Part shown: one piece after another, positions 23,502 to 31,971 of the stretch
Position numbering within the stretch: the stretch's first letter is position 1
Layout: the number at the start of each line of letters is the position of its first letter
Source: JAXMDC01 sp046349035
GTDB taxonomy: Bacteria; Pseudomonadota; Alphaproteobacteria; Rhizobiales; Kaistiaceae
NCBI GenBank assembly: GCA_046349035.1
Contig: JAXMDC010000008.1
Location: forward strand, 1 to 64,000
Direction: 5' to 3'
Length of the DNA stretch: 64,000 nucleotides
The notes under the pieces: model-generated
What the model saw: the letters and a program-made list of their open reading frames with translations, nothing else
Databases searched by the model: none
Told to the model about the DNA's origin: nothing
Translations under genes and position numbers: made by a program

Positions 23502-24851
23502 ATGACCCCTCGCTTCGCCCGCCTTGCCGCGCTGCTTGCCGGCCTTCTCGTCTCGGCGACCGGCGCGACCGCTGCCGGGCTCGACTTCGACGCGATGCTG
23601 CAGCTGATCCCGGCCGGGCCGCAGACTTACGCCTCCTGGCCGCTGATCGGCTATGTCGACTATCGCGCCATCGAGGCTGCCGCCGGCGTCCGCCATCCGC
23701 CCTCCGAGACGGCGTTCAAGAAGCTCCCGGAGGCCGAGCGCGCCGCCTGGCTGAAGGCGATGCGCCGTGTCGCCGCCGGGCCGCAGAAGCTCGGCACCTA
23801 CGGCGCGCATCTGGGTTCGACGCAGACCGAGATGCTCGACGCGATGGGCTTCGACTTCCTCGACGTCGATCGCGCTTTGACCTTCTGGGACAAGCCGCCC
23901 GGCGTGATCTCGGTGCTGAGCGGCGGCCAAGGGCTGGGCGACGTTTTCGACGTCGACGGCGCGCTGGTCGGGCGCGGCTATGCCCACGAGATCATCGACG
24001 GCGCCGACGTCTGGCATCGCTTCAACGATGGCGCCAGCGCCTTTCGCCTGACCGACCCGGGCGCCGAGGCCGACCCCTTCGACGGCGACATCATGCGTTC
24101 GGAACGGATCGTCGCCGAGCCGGGCCTGGTCGTCGCCGCCACCACCTGGGCCGATCTCTCCGCGGTCATTGCCGTCCGCGCCGGCACCGCCTCGCCCGAT
24201 TCCGCCGGCGATCTGATCGGCCCGGCGGTGGCGGCGATGGCCCGCCTCGCCGGCGCCCCGCCGCTCCAGGTCTTCGCCCTGCCGCTGACCGCCTTCGCCG
24301 ACCGGGGCGCCGCCAATCCGCTCGCCGGCCTCTTCGGCGGGCTCGACCCCCGCGAGGCGATGGAGCGGCTGACGCAGCGCCCCGCCGGCCGGCCGCTCGT
24401 TCCTTTTCCGCTCGCCGTCTTCGCCGACTTCGCCACCGCCGCCGGCGACGTCGCGGTGGTCGCCATACCCTATCCCGATCACGCCACCGCGCAGGCCGAG
24501 ATGCCGGGCATAGCCGAGCGCTTTCGCACCTGGCGTTCGCTCCTCCGCAACGATCGCGAGCCGATGCTCGCTCGCTACAGCGCCAGCGTCGAGGCGGCGA
24601 GCGTCGAGATGCCGGACTATGCCGGTGCGGTGGCTCGCGGCTTCATCGGCCTCGCCGAGGCGCTCGCCGACAAATCGGCGCCGCGGCTGCCGGCCTCGCC
24701 CGCCGCGGCCGGCGGCTCGGGCTCCGGCGGCCTGGTGCTGATCGCCATCCGCACCCCGCGTCCGACCGGCGAGGCGGTTCCCGGCGCGGTGTTCCACGTG
24801 TTCCTGGAGGCTCTCTTCAACCGCGATTTCTCGCCGCTCGCCTTGCAGTGA
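23502..24851 (+). CDS. Exported protein of unknown function, 449 aa
   Basis: Signal peptide RLAALLAGLLVSATGATAAG. The mature part starts with FDAMLQLIPAGPQTYASWPL and has LGTYGAHLGSTQTEMLDAMG, GDVFDVDGALVGRGYAHEII and AVFADFATAAGDVAVVAIPY. No lipobox, no transmembrane segment after the signal, and no cysteines were seen in the mature chain. I do not recognise the family. Pattern of alternating short strands and helices suggests a two-domain periplasmic protein of the kind found in Rhizobiales with no assigned role. Codon use and GC match the neighbours, so it is native. Convergent with the PucR gene (16 bp between stops). Confidence 0.75.
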   Translation: MTPRFARLAALLAGLLVSATGATAAGLDFDAMLQLIPAGPQTYASWPLIGYVDYRAIEAAAGVRHPPSETAFKKLPEAERAAWLKAMRRVAAGPQKLGTYGAHLGSTQTEMLDAMGFDFLDVDRALTFWDKPPGVISVLSGGQGLGDVFDVDGALVGRGYAHEIIDGADVWHRFNDGASAFRLTDPGAEADPFDGDIMRSERIVAEPGLVVAATTWADLSAVIAVRAGTASPDSAGDLIGPAVAAMARLAGAPPLQVFALPLTAFADRGAANPLAGLFGGLDPREAMERLTQRPAGRPLVPFPLAVFADFATAAGDVAVVAIPYPDHATAQAEMPGIAERFRTWRSLLRNDREPMLARYSASVEAASVEMPDYAGAVARGFIGLAEALADKSAPRLPASPAAAGGSGSGGLVLIAIRTPRPTGEAVPGAVFHVFLEALFNRDFSPLALQ

Positions 24852-24867
24852 GGGGGCCGCTCGCCCC

Positions 24868-26157
24868 TCAAAGCCGCCAGCAGTCGGCGGCGAGCAAGAG
24901 TTCGGTGAGGTCGTTGTAGCGCTGGCCGTCGAGGCCGGTGATGTCGCGGACCCGTTCCAGGCGCGCATAGACGGTGTTGGCGTGGCGGCCGAGCGAGCGG
25001 GCCGCCTGCTGCACGTTCATATCGGCGCCGGCCAGCGCGCGGAGCGTCTCGACCAGCGCCCCCTCTGCCTTGGCGTTAGCCTCGACCAGCGTCGGCACCC
25101 AGGCGGGCGGCGCCGACTGCACATTGGGCGCGCCGTGATGGACGACAAGGCTCCTGATCGGCAGGGCGGAAAAGCCCACCACCCGTTCGGTGAGGCTGGC
25201 GAAGTCGAGGGCGATCCGCGCCTCGCGAATCGCCTTCGGGATGAAGGCGGTCGAGGGATGGTCGGCACTCACGCCGACCAGCACCGCCGGCCCGAGGACG
25301 AGGAGCAGCGACTGCAGCCGCCCGGCCAGGCTCGCCTGCGGCGCCGTCCAGCCGGAGAGGCGCCGCCGCTCGGAGAAGACGGCGACCGCGAGATTGTCGC
25401 GCAGGCCGATCAGTTTGCGGATCGCCGTCGAGGCCACCGCGTCGGAGAGCGCCGCGGCAAGGCGCTGCGCCCGCGCCGGGCTCTCCATCTCGGCGGCATT
25501 GGCCGAGCGAGCGAGCACCACCGTGTAGCTGAGCCGCTGTTCGAGGTACCCGGCGTTCTTGAGAAGCGCCGCGACCCGGGCATCGGATTCGTCGTAGCCG
25601 TTCAGGAGCGTCGACAGGAGTTCGGTGCGCAGTTCGCTTTCGGCCTCGGCGAGCGTGCGGGCCGCCTCGACATAGTCGGCGGCGGCGACGATCGAGATCG
25701 TGTCGGTATAGGCGATGGCGAAATCGGCGACCGCCGCCAGCGCCCGTTCGAGGTCCTTCGGGCCGACCGCGACCGCGGCCTCCCACAGCCAGCGCGACAG
25801 GATGCGGTGGCCGCTCCGATAGGCGTGGAGGATCGCCTCCAGCGGAAAGCGCTGCTCGGCCCGCAGGCGCACATGCTCCCGAACGAAGGCGAAGTCGCCG
25901 ACCGCTTCGCCGGCGAACAGGCGGCGGATCTCGGCGATGTGCTCGCCGGCATGACGGGCAAGGCCGGGCAGAACGTCGGGATTGCCCGAGGCGCCATAGG
26001 CCGGAATCTCGGCGAGGACCGCCTCGCGGAGCTTGGCCGCGACGCCGGAGATCGCGGCATCGAGCGCCGCCCCGGCCCCAGGGACGACGCCGGTGTCCTT
26101 CAGGACCGCCAGCACCTCGCCAAGTTGAGCGCCGCGGGCTTCGACTGAGATAGACAT
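24868..26157 (-). CDS. PucR/CdaR-type transcriptional regulator
   Basis: 429 aa from the ATG at 26157. N-terminal helical sensory region (LREAVLAEIPAYGASGNPDV), a central GGDEF-like/CdaR part with LSRWLWEAAVAVGPKDLERA and ALSDAVASTAIRKLIGLRDN, and a C-terminal PucR helix-turn-helix: LVETLRALAGADMNVQQAAR, then SLGRHANTVYARLERVRDIT. Family members respond to small metabolites such as purines or GABA. A perfect TGTGAA/TTCACA palindrome lies at its start codon, suggesting autoregulation, and it is divergent from a YciI-like gene that may be its target. Confidence 0.88.
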   Translation of the reverse strand: MSISVEARGAQLGEVLAVLKDTGVVPGAGAALDAAISGVAAKLREAVLAEIPAYGASGNPDVLPGLARHAGEHIAEIRRLFAGEAVGDFAFVREHVRLRAEQRFPLEAILHAYRSGHRILSRWLWEAAVAVGPKDLERALAAVADFAIAYTDTISIVAAADYVEAARTLAEAESELRTELLSTLLNGYDESDARVAALLKNAGYLEQRLSYTVVLARSANAAEMESPARAQRLAAALSDAVASTAIRKLIGLRDNLAVAVFSERRRLSGWTAPQASLAGRLQSLLLVLGPAVLVGVSADHPSTAFIPKAIREARIALDFASLTERVVGFSALPIRSLVVHHGAPNVQSAPPAWVPTLVEANAKAEGALVETLRALAGADMNVQQAARSLGRHANTVYARLERVRDITGLDGQRYNDLTELLLAADCWRL

Positions 26158-26172
26158 TGTGAACTCTTCACA
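26158..26172. promoter_or_regulatory. Palindrome TGTGAA-CTC-TTCACA at the PucR start
   Basis: Perfect 6-3-6 inverted repeat directly upstream of the pucR-like ATG, in the 163-bp gap to the divergent YciI-like gene. A half site TTCACA recurs at about 26200-26205. Candidate regulator binding site. Confidence 0.55.
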
Positions 26173-26320
26173 CTCAACGCAGCCGGAAACGGCGCGTTCT
26201 TCACATTGTTCGATCCGCACCCTGGCAATACTCATCATAGCGGGGTCGGACGGGGCGGCAAGGCTCGCACCGCCGAGGGCCACCAACGCATGCAGCAACA
26301 AGCCAGAAGGAGACCCGAAA

Positions 26321-26638
26321 ATGGCCAAGTATGTTTTCGCCTATCACGGCGGCGGCGCGCCGCCGAGCAACCCGGCCGAGGTCAAGAAGGTGATGGACGC
26401 CTGGGGCGCCTGGTTCGGCTCGCTCGGTGCGGCGGTGATCGACGGCGGCAACGCGGTCGGCAAGTCGAGCACCGTCAAATCGGACGGCTCGCTGGTTTCC
26501 GGCGGCGGCGCCAACCCGATCAGCGGCTACAGCCTGATCGAGGCGTCCAGCCTTGAGGACGCGCACAAGAAGGCCAAGGGCTGCCCGCTGCTGAAGGTCG
26601 GCGGCAGCATCGAGATCGCCCAGGCGATGGACATGTAA
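26321..26638 (+). CDS. YCII-related (YciI-like) protein
   Basis: 105 aa from the ATG at 26321, with AGAAGGAGA eight bases upstream; the open frame from 26159 crosses the regulator's control region and is rejected. Short alpha/beta fold: MAKYVFAYHGGGAPPSNPAE, WGAWFGSLGAAVIDGGNAVG, NPISGYSLIEASSLEDAHKK, KGCPLLKVGGSIEIAQAMDM. This follows the YCII/DGPF-like (DUF1330-near) small ferredoxin-fold proteins of unknown enzymatic role. A factor-independent terminator follows. Divergent from the PucR-type gene, a likely controller. Confidence 0.82.
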   Translation: MAKYVFAYHGGGAPPSNPAEVKKVMDAWGAWFGSLGAAVIDGGNAVGKSSTVKSDGSLVSGGGANPISGYSLIEASSLEDAHKKAKGCPLLKVGGSIEIAQAMDM

Positions 26639-26663
26639 GGGCGGCGGCAAGCGCGCCGCTGCA

Positions 26664-26693
26664 GGGGTCGGCTGCAACGCCGGCCCCTTTCTT
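26664..26693 (+). terminator. Rho-independent terminator after the YciI-like gene
   Basis: Stem GGGGTCGGC / GCCGGCCCC (one G-T pair) with loop TGCAAC, followed by TTTCTT, 25 bp after the stop codon. Confidence 0.85.
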
Positions 26694-26786
26694 ATGCGCA
26701 GGCCTAACATTTTACCCGGACGATATTGCATCGGCCGGCAGACGGGCATAAATTCACCCGGATCAAATTCCCCGGAGACGCCCGCC

Positions 26787-27395
26787 GTGCCCGACTTCGC
26801 CGCCACTCCCGCCACCGCCTTTGCCGGCGAACGCATCCTCGCCGCCGGGCCGCTCATCGACGTGGCGATGGCGGTGAAGAAGGCCGGGGAGGGCGCGGCG
26901 ATCCTCACCTTCGACGACGCCAGCGGCCGGGTGATCGACCTCGACCTTCGCGGCAGCCGCGCCGAGATCGCCGCCCGCCTCGCCGCGCGCGCCAGCGAAC
27001 CGCCGCGGCGGAGCAACCGCCCGCCGCCGCCCCAGGCGGAGACCACCGAGCCGCGCGGCCGCGGCCGGCCGGCGCTTGGCGTCGTCGCCCACGAGGTGAC
27101 GCTGCTGCCACGGCATTGGGAGTGGCTCTCCGCCCAGCCGGGCGGCGCCTCCGCTGCCCTCCGCCGCCTGGTCGATGCGGCTCGCAAAAGCGACGAAGCC
27201 GGGCGCGTGCGCACCGCCCGCGAGGCGGCTTACCGGTTCATGGCGGCGATGGCCGGCGACCGCCCGGCCTTCGAGGAGGTCTCGCGCGCCCTCTTTGCCG
27301 GCGACGCCGAGCGCTTCGAGGCGCTGACCTCGGCCTGGCCGCCCGACATCGCCGCCTACGCCGCCCGCCTCGCCTGGAAGGGTTGGGGCGGATAG
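26787..27395 (+). CDS. DUF2239 family protein
   Basis: 202 aa from the GTG at 26787 (CGGAGACG upstream). N-terminal FAGERILAAGPLIDVAMAVK and ILTFDDASGRVIDLDLRGSR, a linker PPRRSNRPPPPQAETTEPRG, then RGRGRPALGVVAHEVTLLPRHWEWL and SGGASAALRRLVDAARK, the signature of DUF2239. The RGRPxLGVVxxEVTLLPRHW block resembles the small DNA-binding ribbon-helix-helix-like segment seen in these proteins; the function is unknown. Cytosolic and basic in the middle. No evident operon partner. Confidence 0.82.
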   Translation: MPDFAATPATAFAGERILAAGPLIDVAMAVKKAGEGAAILTFDDASGRVIDLDLRGSRAEIAARLAARASEPPRRSNRPPPPQAETTEPRGRGRPALGVVAHEVTLLPRHWEWLSAQPGGASAALRRLVDAARKSDEAGRVRTAREAAYRFMAAMAGDRPAFEEVSRALFAGDAERFEALTSAWPPDIAAYAARLAWKGWGG

Positions 27396-27617
27396 GGGGC
27401 CGCCGCCGCGGGCTGCATCGCCGCCACGGTTAACGACAGTTTAAGGACTGGCTGGCGGGCGGCGTATTGCCCGCATAGACTGCCGCCACGCGATGGGGAG
27501 GGGCGCGCGGCGTTGGCCGGCCGCCTGGACTTTGCGACAAGCCCCGACTTTCGCCTCAATTGATTGCTGGTTGGAGTGGTGGCCATTCGCCCGAACGATC
27601 GGGCCGGGAGGATCAAG

Positions 27618-29624
27618 ATGAAAAGGACGACAGCGTGCCTGGCGGCATCGCTCTTCGCGCTCAGCGGGACGATGCTGGCCTCTCAAGCGCTCGCTCAGAC
27701 GGCGGGCCTCAAGCTCGATGTGTTGTCATCGGCGGCGGACATGGTGACGGGCGGCGACGCGCTGCTCAAGGTCACCGGGACGCCCGATAAGCCGGTGGTC
27801 AAGGTCGGCGGGACGGACGTCTCGTCCGCCTTCAAGTCCGATCAGCGCGGCGGCTGGGTCGGCCTCGTCACCGGCCTCAAGGACGGCGACAACCCGGTGA
27901 CCGCGTCGGCCGGCGGCAAGGAAGCCACCGTCACGCTCAACAACCATCCGCTGAACGGCACGCTGTTCGCCGGTCCGCAACAGCAGCCCTTCCTGTGCGA
28001 GAACGAGGGCCTCAAGCTCGGCGCCCCGAAGGACGCCAATTGCTCCGCCGACACGGTGGTCAAGTACATCTACCTCGGCAAGACCGACAACAAGTGGAAG
28101 GACTTCGACCCGAAGGGCGCCCGTCCGACCGACCTGACCGAGACCGCCGTCGGCTCCGCCCGCGTGCAGGTCATCGTCCGCGTCGAGACCGGCGTCATCA
28201 ACCGCTCCGGCTACACCATCGCCATGCTCCACGATCCCGCCGCCGGCCCGCTGCCGACGCCGGAGAACACGACCGCCAACAAGGCGTGGAACGGCAAGCT
28301 GATCTACGCTTATGGCGGCGGCGTGCAGCCGGCCTATCACATGGGCCTCACCGGCGGCCTCAACGCCACCGGCACCGGCGCTTCGATCATGAACGACAAC
28401 CTGATCAAGCTCGGCTATGCCTTGGCTTCGGGCACGCTCAACCGTTTCGGCGGCAACAACAACGACGTGACGTCGGCCGAGACCACCGCCAAGGTGAAGG
28501 AGCACTTCATCGAGGAGTTCGGCCCGCCGATCTTCACCATCGGCTACGGCCCCTCGGGCGGCTCGATGCAGCAGAACCTGATCGGCAACAACTATCCGGG
28601 CCTGCTCGATGGGACGATCCCGCAGCGCCTCTACGCCGATACGATGACCTTCCTGCAGCCGCTCTACGACTGCGAACTCCTCACCAGCTACTTCGGCAAG
28701 TCCGACCGCCGCTGGACCGAGGCGATGAAGACCGCCGTTTCCGGCTTTGCCACCATCGGCTACTGCACCAACAACGGCACGCGCTATCCCAACGCCCGGC
28801 CGGACGATTGCGACGCCGCGGTCAAGGACGCCATCACCTACGAGGCGGCGTTCAAGGCCAACCCGCCGCGCTGCACCTACCAGGACAACCTGGTGAACAT
28901 CTTCGGCAAGGATCCGAAGACCGGCTTTGCCCGCAACCCGTTCGACAATGTCGGCGTGCAATACGGTCTGAAGGCGCTGAATGCCGGCACCATCACCATG
29001 GACGACTTCATCGATCTCAATAGGAAGGTCGGTGGCATGGATGTGAACGGCAAGGTGGTTGCCGCTCGCCAGGTCGCCGATCCGGTGGCGCTGCGCGCTG
29101 CCTATGAGACCGGCCGCGTCAACTACGGCGGCGCCGGCCTCAACGAGATCCCGATCCTCGACATCCGCACCTGGCACGAACTCGCCAGCGCGCCGGACGT
29201 CAACGTCGCCAACATCGACGTGCACAACACCATCCACTCCAAGATTCTGCGCGACCGCATGGTCAAGTCGAACAAGGACGCCGACAACATGGCGTCGGTG
29301 ACGGTGGTGGAAGTCGCCAACAAGGGCGAGGGCTCGGCGATCCAGCTGGTTGAGCTGAAGTACCTGCTCTATCTCGACCAGTGGATCACCGCGATCCAGG
29401 CCGACAAGCGCGACATGCCGAAGGCGCAGAAGGTGCGTGCCAACCGCCCGCCGGAGATGGCTAACGCCTGCTACACCACGGAATGGATGCGCATCACCGA
29501 CATGAAGCAGTGCGACCAGCTGTTCCCCAACGCCGCCCATCCGCGCATGGTCGCCGGCGGCCCGGGCACTGACGACTACTTCAAGTGCCAGCTGAAGCCG
29601 GTCGAGGGTAGTGTCTCAGTTTGA
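27618..29624 (+). pseudogene. DUF6351 exported protein, C-terminus truncated by a mobile element
   Basis: 668 codons from the ATG at 27618 (GGGAGGATCAAG upstream). Signal peptide LFALSGTMLASQALAQ. The body matches the DUF6351 family: KLIYAYGGGVQPAYHMGLTG, FIEEFGPPIFTIGYGPSGGS MQQNL (a GxSGG nucleophile-like elbow), TIPQRLYADTMTFLQPLYDC, NEIPILDIRTWHELASAPDV and YFKCQLKPV. Family members continue past KCQLKP by roughly 50-70 residues. Here the frame runs into the terminal repeat at 29607 and stops at its TGA, so the natural end is replaced by EGSVSV. The missing end is not found after the element. Probably non-functional or altered. Confidence 0.82.
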
Positions 29625-29625
29625 A
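29607..29625 (+). repeat. Left terminal inverted repeat
   Basis: Sequence GGTAGTGTCTCAGTTTGAA. It matches the reverse complement of 33991-34009 at 18 of 19 positions and supplies the stop codon of the truncated DUF6351 gene. Confidence 0.85.
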
Positions 29626-29688
29626 TATTCTGCCCCTTGACGCGCCTATCGCTGTTGCGCCCTGACTCCCATATGCTTAGCGGCAGGC

Positions 29689-29970
29689 ATGACCGCCGAT
29701 CAGCGGCGCGACTGCTACCTGTGCTGGGGATGTGGGGAGAGGGACTGCCTCTCCTGCCTCGGCACCGGAAAGCAGCCCGACCACACTCGGATCATGTCTG
29801 GCCTGACATGCGTTGCCTGTGAAGGAACCGGCAAGCGTCAGTGTCTACGCTGCTTTGGTGCGGGCGAGATCAACGGGAGCGCATTTTATGCCGAAAGGGC
29901 CACAGGGTCAGCGACGCCCCTCCGACGTTATTGGCTCCGCCATAAAGGTGGCGAAGATCGCGACGGGTGA
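29689..29970 (+). CDS. Small DnaJ-type zinc-finger protein
   Basis: 93 aa. Residues 9-60 contain tandem CxxCxGxG units: CLSCLGTG (20-27), CVACEGTG (42-49) and CLRCFGAG (53-60), preceded by a degenerate CYLCWGCG (9-16). That is the arrangement of the DnaJ cysteine-rich region, without a J-domain. Likely binds two zinc ions; role unknown, possibly a partner or adapter for the following gene. The C-terminal 30 residues overlap the start of the next gene by 83 bp in another frame. ATG at 29689 with only a weak GCGGCAGG upstream. Confidence 0.6.
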   Translation: MTADQRRDCYLCWGCGERDCLSCLGTGKQPDHTRIMSGLTCVACEGTGKRQCLRCFGAGEINGSAFYAERATGSATPLRRYWLRHKGGEDRDG

Positions 29971-30115
29971 GGCGCAAGAGGACGCCCCGGCGCCATCCTC
30001 GGCCGCTGCCGAGTTGGGCAAGCTCGGCGGGAAGGCGCGGGCGGAGAAACTATCCAAGAGAAAGAGGGCTGAGATTGCCAGGAACGCCGCGAAGGCGCGA
30101 TGGGGTGCGAAATAG
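29888..30115 (+). CDS. Small basic KGG-type protein
   Basis: 75 aa from the ATG at 29888. N-terminal MPKGPQGQRRPSDVIGSAIK and C-terminal ELGKLGGKARAEKLSKRKRA, EIARNAAKARWG form a type seen as a small stand-alone protein in many Hyphomicrobiales genomes (RPADVIGxAxxVxxIATGE ... LGxKGGKARA). The repeated Lys/Arg with Gly-Gly-Lys suggests nucleic acid binding, but no function is established. It starts inside the zinc-finger gene, so the pair may be translationally coupled. It ends 7 bp before the convergent ImmA/IrrE gene. Confidence 0.72.
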   Translation: MPKGPQGQRRPSDVIGSAIKVAKIATGEAQEDAPAPSSAAAELGKLGGKARAEKLSKRKRAEIARNAAKARWGAK

Positions 30116-30122
30116 CGCTCGA

Positions 30123-31208
30123 TCACTGCACCAATCGGAGACGGAGACCACCCGTCGGCGGGGCTGGCGCTAGGTCATAAAACTCCGCGATCTGCTTCTC
30201 ATGGATGTGAAGCAGGCGGGCGAATTCTCCTTTTGAGAACCCGAAATTTTCGAGATGCAGGCGCACCATGCGCGGGATCACGCCGGGCTGTTCCGTCGGG
30301 AAATCCAATTCCGGCGGCTCCCTAAGTCGCCAGCGATTGTAGGAGAATTTTCTCCAAAGCCAGGTGGCCTTCTCCTTCTCAATCATTCCCTTCGATTCAG
30401 CCCGGTAGAGGAGGGCCTGCATTGAAACTCGCCATTCCGGCTTGAGAGCGGCCAAACGCTTCATATCTATCCGGGGGCCAAAGGCGGCTTCGATTTCGGC
30501 CTGCGGCATCAGCAACGCGCTCGCGAATTCATTCGCCTGCTCTTCCATTTCCGGGACCGGGAAACGGTGCATGACGAGGTGCCCGATCTCATGGGCAAGG
30601 GTCCAGCGCAGCCGATCCGCAGGCTGGTCTCGATTCAAGATGACAATTGGCAACATGCCTGGCACCGAAACGGTTACCCCGCTTACCGCCGTCCCGCTTA
30701 GCGGTGAGAGAATTACGGCGACGCCGGCCCGCTCAACGGCCTTCGTGAGATTCTCAAACGGTCCCGGCGGGATCAGCCAGTGTGATCGGACTAAGGCGGC
30801 TATTCGCTCAATGTCCCCCCTGTAGTCCGCCGGGTCGAGGCGAGGTAGGTCTGCCTGCGGGGTGTGCTCAAGAGCGTCAAGCATCCGCCGAATGTGCAAG
30901 ACGCGAATATTCAATTCAGCGATGATCCGCTCAATATCGCGCGCGCCGACATCGCTCTTCTTTCGCCACATTGGATGAACGCTCACAGGAGCGCCGACAA
31001 TCTGGTCGGGTTGGCGGAAGAAAGACTCCGGCAAGTCGAAGACTACAGCGGCGCGCGCGACAAATTCGTCCGGCGGGGTCTGGATAGCGTTTTCGTAGCG
31101 GGAGAGGCTGACTTGCGGCACGCCAATGCGCTCGGCCGCCTCGCCCTGGGTCAACCCAAGGCGAAGGCGGCCAACCCGCAATAGTCCACCGTTCACGAAC
31201 GCTGTCAT
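30123..31208 (-). CDS. HTH-XRE / ImmA-IrrE metalloprotease fusion protein
   Basis: 361 aa. N-terminal XRE helix-turn-helix, about residues 10-60: LRLGLTQGEAAERIGVPQVS LSRYENA. The ImmA/IrrE peptidase domain has the zinc motif HEIGH at 206-210 (WTLAHEIGHLVMHRF) and downstream EMEEQANEFASALLMP, where the second acidic ligand lies. Fused HTH-ImmA proteins cleave or sense repressors and occur as antitoxins in phage-defence toxin-antitoxin pairs of the RosmerTA kind. Its start overlaps the end of the upstream gene by 4 bp (ATGA), so the two are coupled. Confidence 0.88.
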   Translation of the reverse strand: MTAFVNGGLLRVGRLRLGLTQGEAAERIGVPQVSLSRYENAIQTPPDEFVARAAVVFDLPESFFRQPDQIVGAPVSVHPMWRKKSDVGARDIERIIAELNIRVLHIRRMLDALEHTPQADLPRLDPADYRGDIERIAALVRSHWLIPPGPFENLTKAVERAGVAVILSPLSGTAVSGVTVSVPGMLPIVILNRDQPADRLRWTLAHEIGHLVMHRFPVPEMEEQANEFASALLMPQAEIEAAFGPRIDMKRLAALKPEWRVSMQALLYRAESKGMIEKEKATWLWRKFSYNRWRLREPPELDFPTEQPGVIPRMVRLHLENFGFSKGEFARLLHIHEKQIAEFYDLAPAPPTGGLRLRLVQ

Positions 31209-31810
31209 TTCTCACTTCTGTTGGTCTCGACCTGACCGTCGCTCTTCTTCGGCTGCACGAGTTCGGTCGCGTCGCTGGCGGGTTGAGTCGGGGACGATGG
31301 TAACGGTACGACCGGAGCCATGCCACTCGCGGCCGGTCTTTCCAGTGCATATGCCCAAAGGCGCGAGAGACCGTCACGGGCCTGTATGACAATGCTCTTG
31401 ATCTTGGTGCCGATGTCGTTGAGCGAATAGACGACCTCGACCTTCTGCAAGGCTAGGTCAAAGAGGTCGGGCTCGCTTTCGATGAAGCGGAGGTTCGCTT
31501 GCGTTCCCACGTTCGAGCCAAACCCTTGACCGTTGGCCTTCTTGCAACGAGCCGCCACGCGCTCATCAAAGACGATCTTGATCGTTTCGTCGTGGAATAC
31601 GAACCGAGCCCCTTTGTCATCGGCGAACAGCACCTGCAGATGCGCCGCTAGACGTTCAAAGAACATGTTGGCGCGGGTTCGCGCCCAGATGCTGTATCTT
31701 GCGCCATCGGCGAGCCAGTCCTTCCAGGCAAGGTCGTGGGCGCTGATCAATTTGGCTTCCCGCTCTGGCCCGATCACTCGGCGCACGTCTGTCTCAACCG
31801 CTATCGTCAT
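31205..31810 (-). CDS. Unknown protein coupled to the HTH-ImmA/IrrE protein (toxin candidate)
   Basis: 201 aa from the ATG at 31810 with AGAGGAG upstream; an upstream TTG at 31864 is a weaker choice. No family recognised. Features: RRVIGPEREAKLISAHDLAW, KDWLADGARYSIWARTRANM, FVFHDETIKIVFDERVAARC, and a Pro/Ser/Thr-rich tail (VPLPSSPTQPASDATELVQP). No transmembrane segment. Immediately upstream of, and translationally coupled to, an HTH-ImmA/IrrE gene: the order and size fit a toxin gene followed by its antitoxin, as in RosmerTA-type systems. This role is inferred only from the neighbour. Confidence 0.6.
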   Translation of the reverse strand: MTIAVETDVRRVIGPEREAKLISAHDLAWKDWLADGARYSIWARTRANMFFERLAAHLQVLFADDKGARFVFHDETIKIVFDERVAARCKKANGQGFGSNVGTQANLRFIESEPDLFDLALQKVEVVYSLNDIGTKIKSIVIQARDGLSRLWAYALERPAASGMAPVVPLPSSPTQPASDATELVQPKKSDGQVETNRSEK

Positions 31811-31931
31811 CTTGGGTCCAAGCTCCTCTGCTTGGGGATGGAGCATCGCCAGCCCACAGCGCAATTGTCAACGCATTTTTTTCATGATCCTATCCGTCTC
31901 TGTTAAATCAATGGCCTGCGTCGTGAAAATA

Positions 31932-31951
31932 TATGCTTGACGATAAGCATA
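31932..31951. promoter_or_regulatory. Inverted repeat over the transposase -35 region
   Basis: Arms TATGCTT and AAGCATA with a GACGAT spacer (7-6-7, perfect) overlap the -35 hexamer of the transposase promoter. Candidate operator, for instance for the HTH-ImmA/IrrE protein whose operon is transcribed divergently from here. Confidence 0.55.
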
Positions 31952-31965
31952 AAAGTTCATATAAA
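31937..31965 (+). promoter_or_regulatory. Sigma-70-type promoter of the transposase gene
   Basis: TTGACG (31937-31942), 17-bp spacer, TATAAA (31960-31965). Transcription would begin at or within a base or two of the ATG at 31972, giving a leaderless mRNA. Confidence 0.65.
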
Positions 31966-31971
31966 GAGGGC

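Noticed and set aside
22689..24968. 759-aa minus-strand open frame
   Set aside because: Only its C-terminal 225 residues match the YdeI-like family; the rest is antisense to the exported 449-aa protein.
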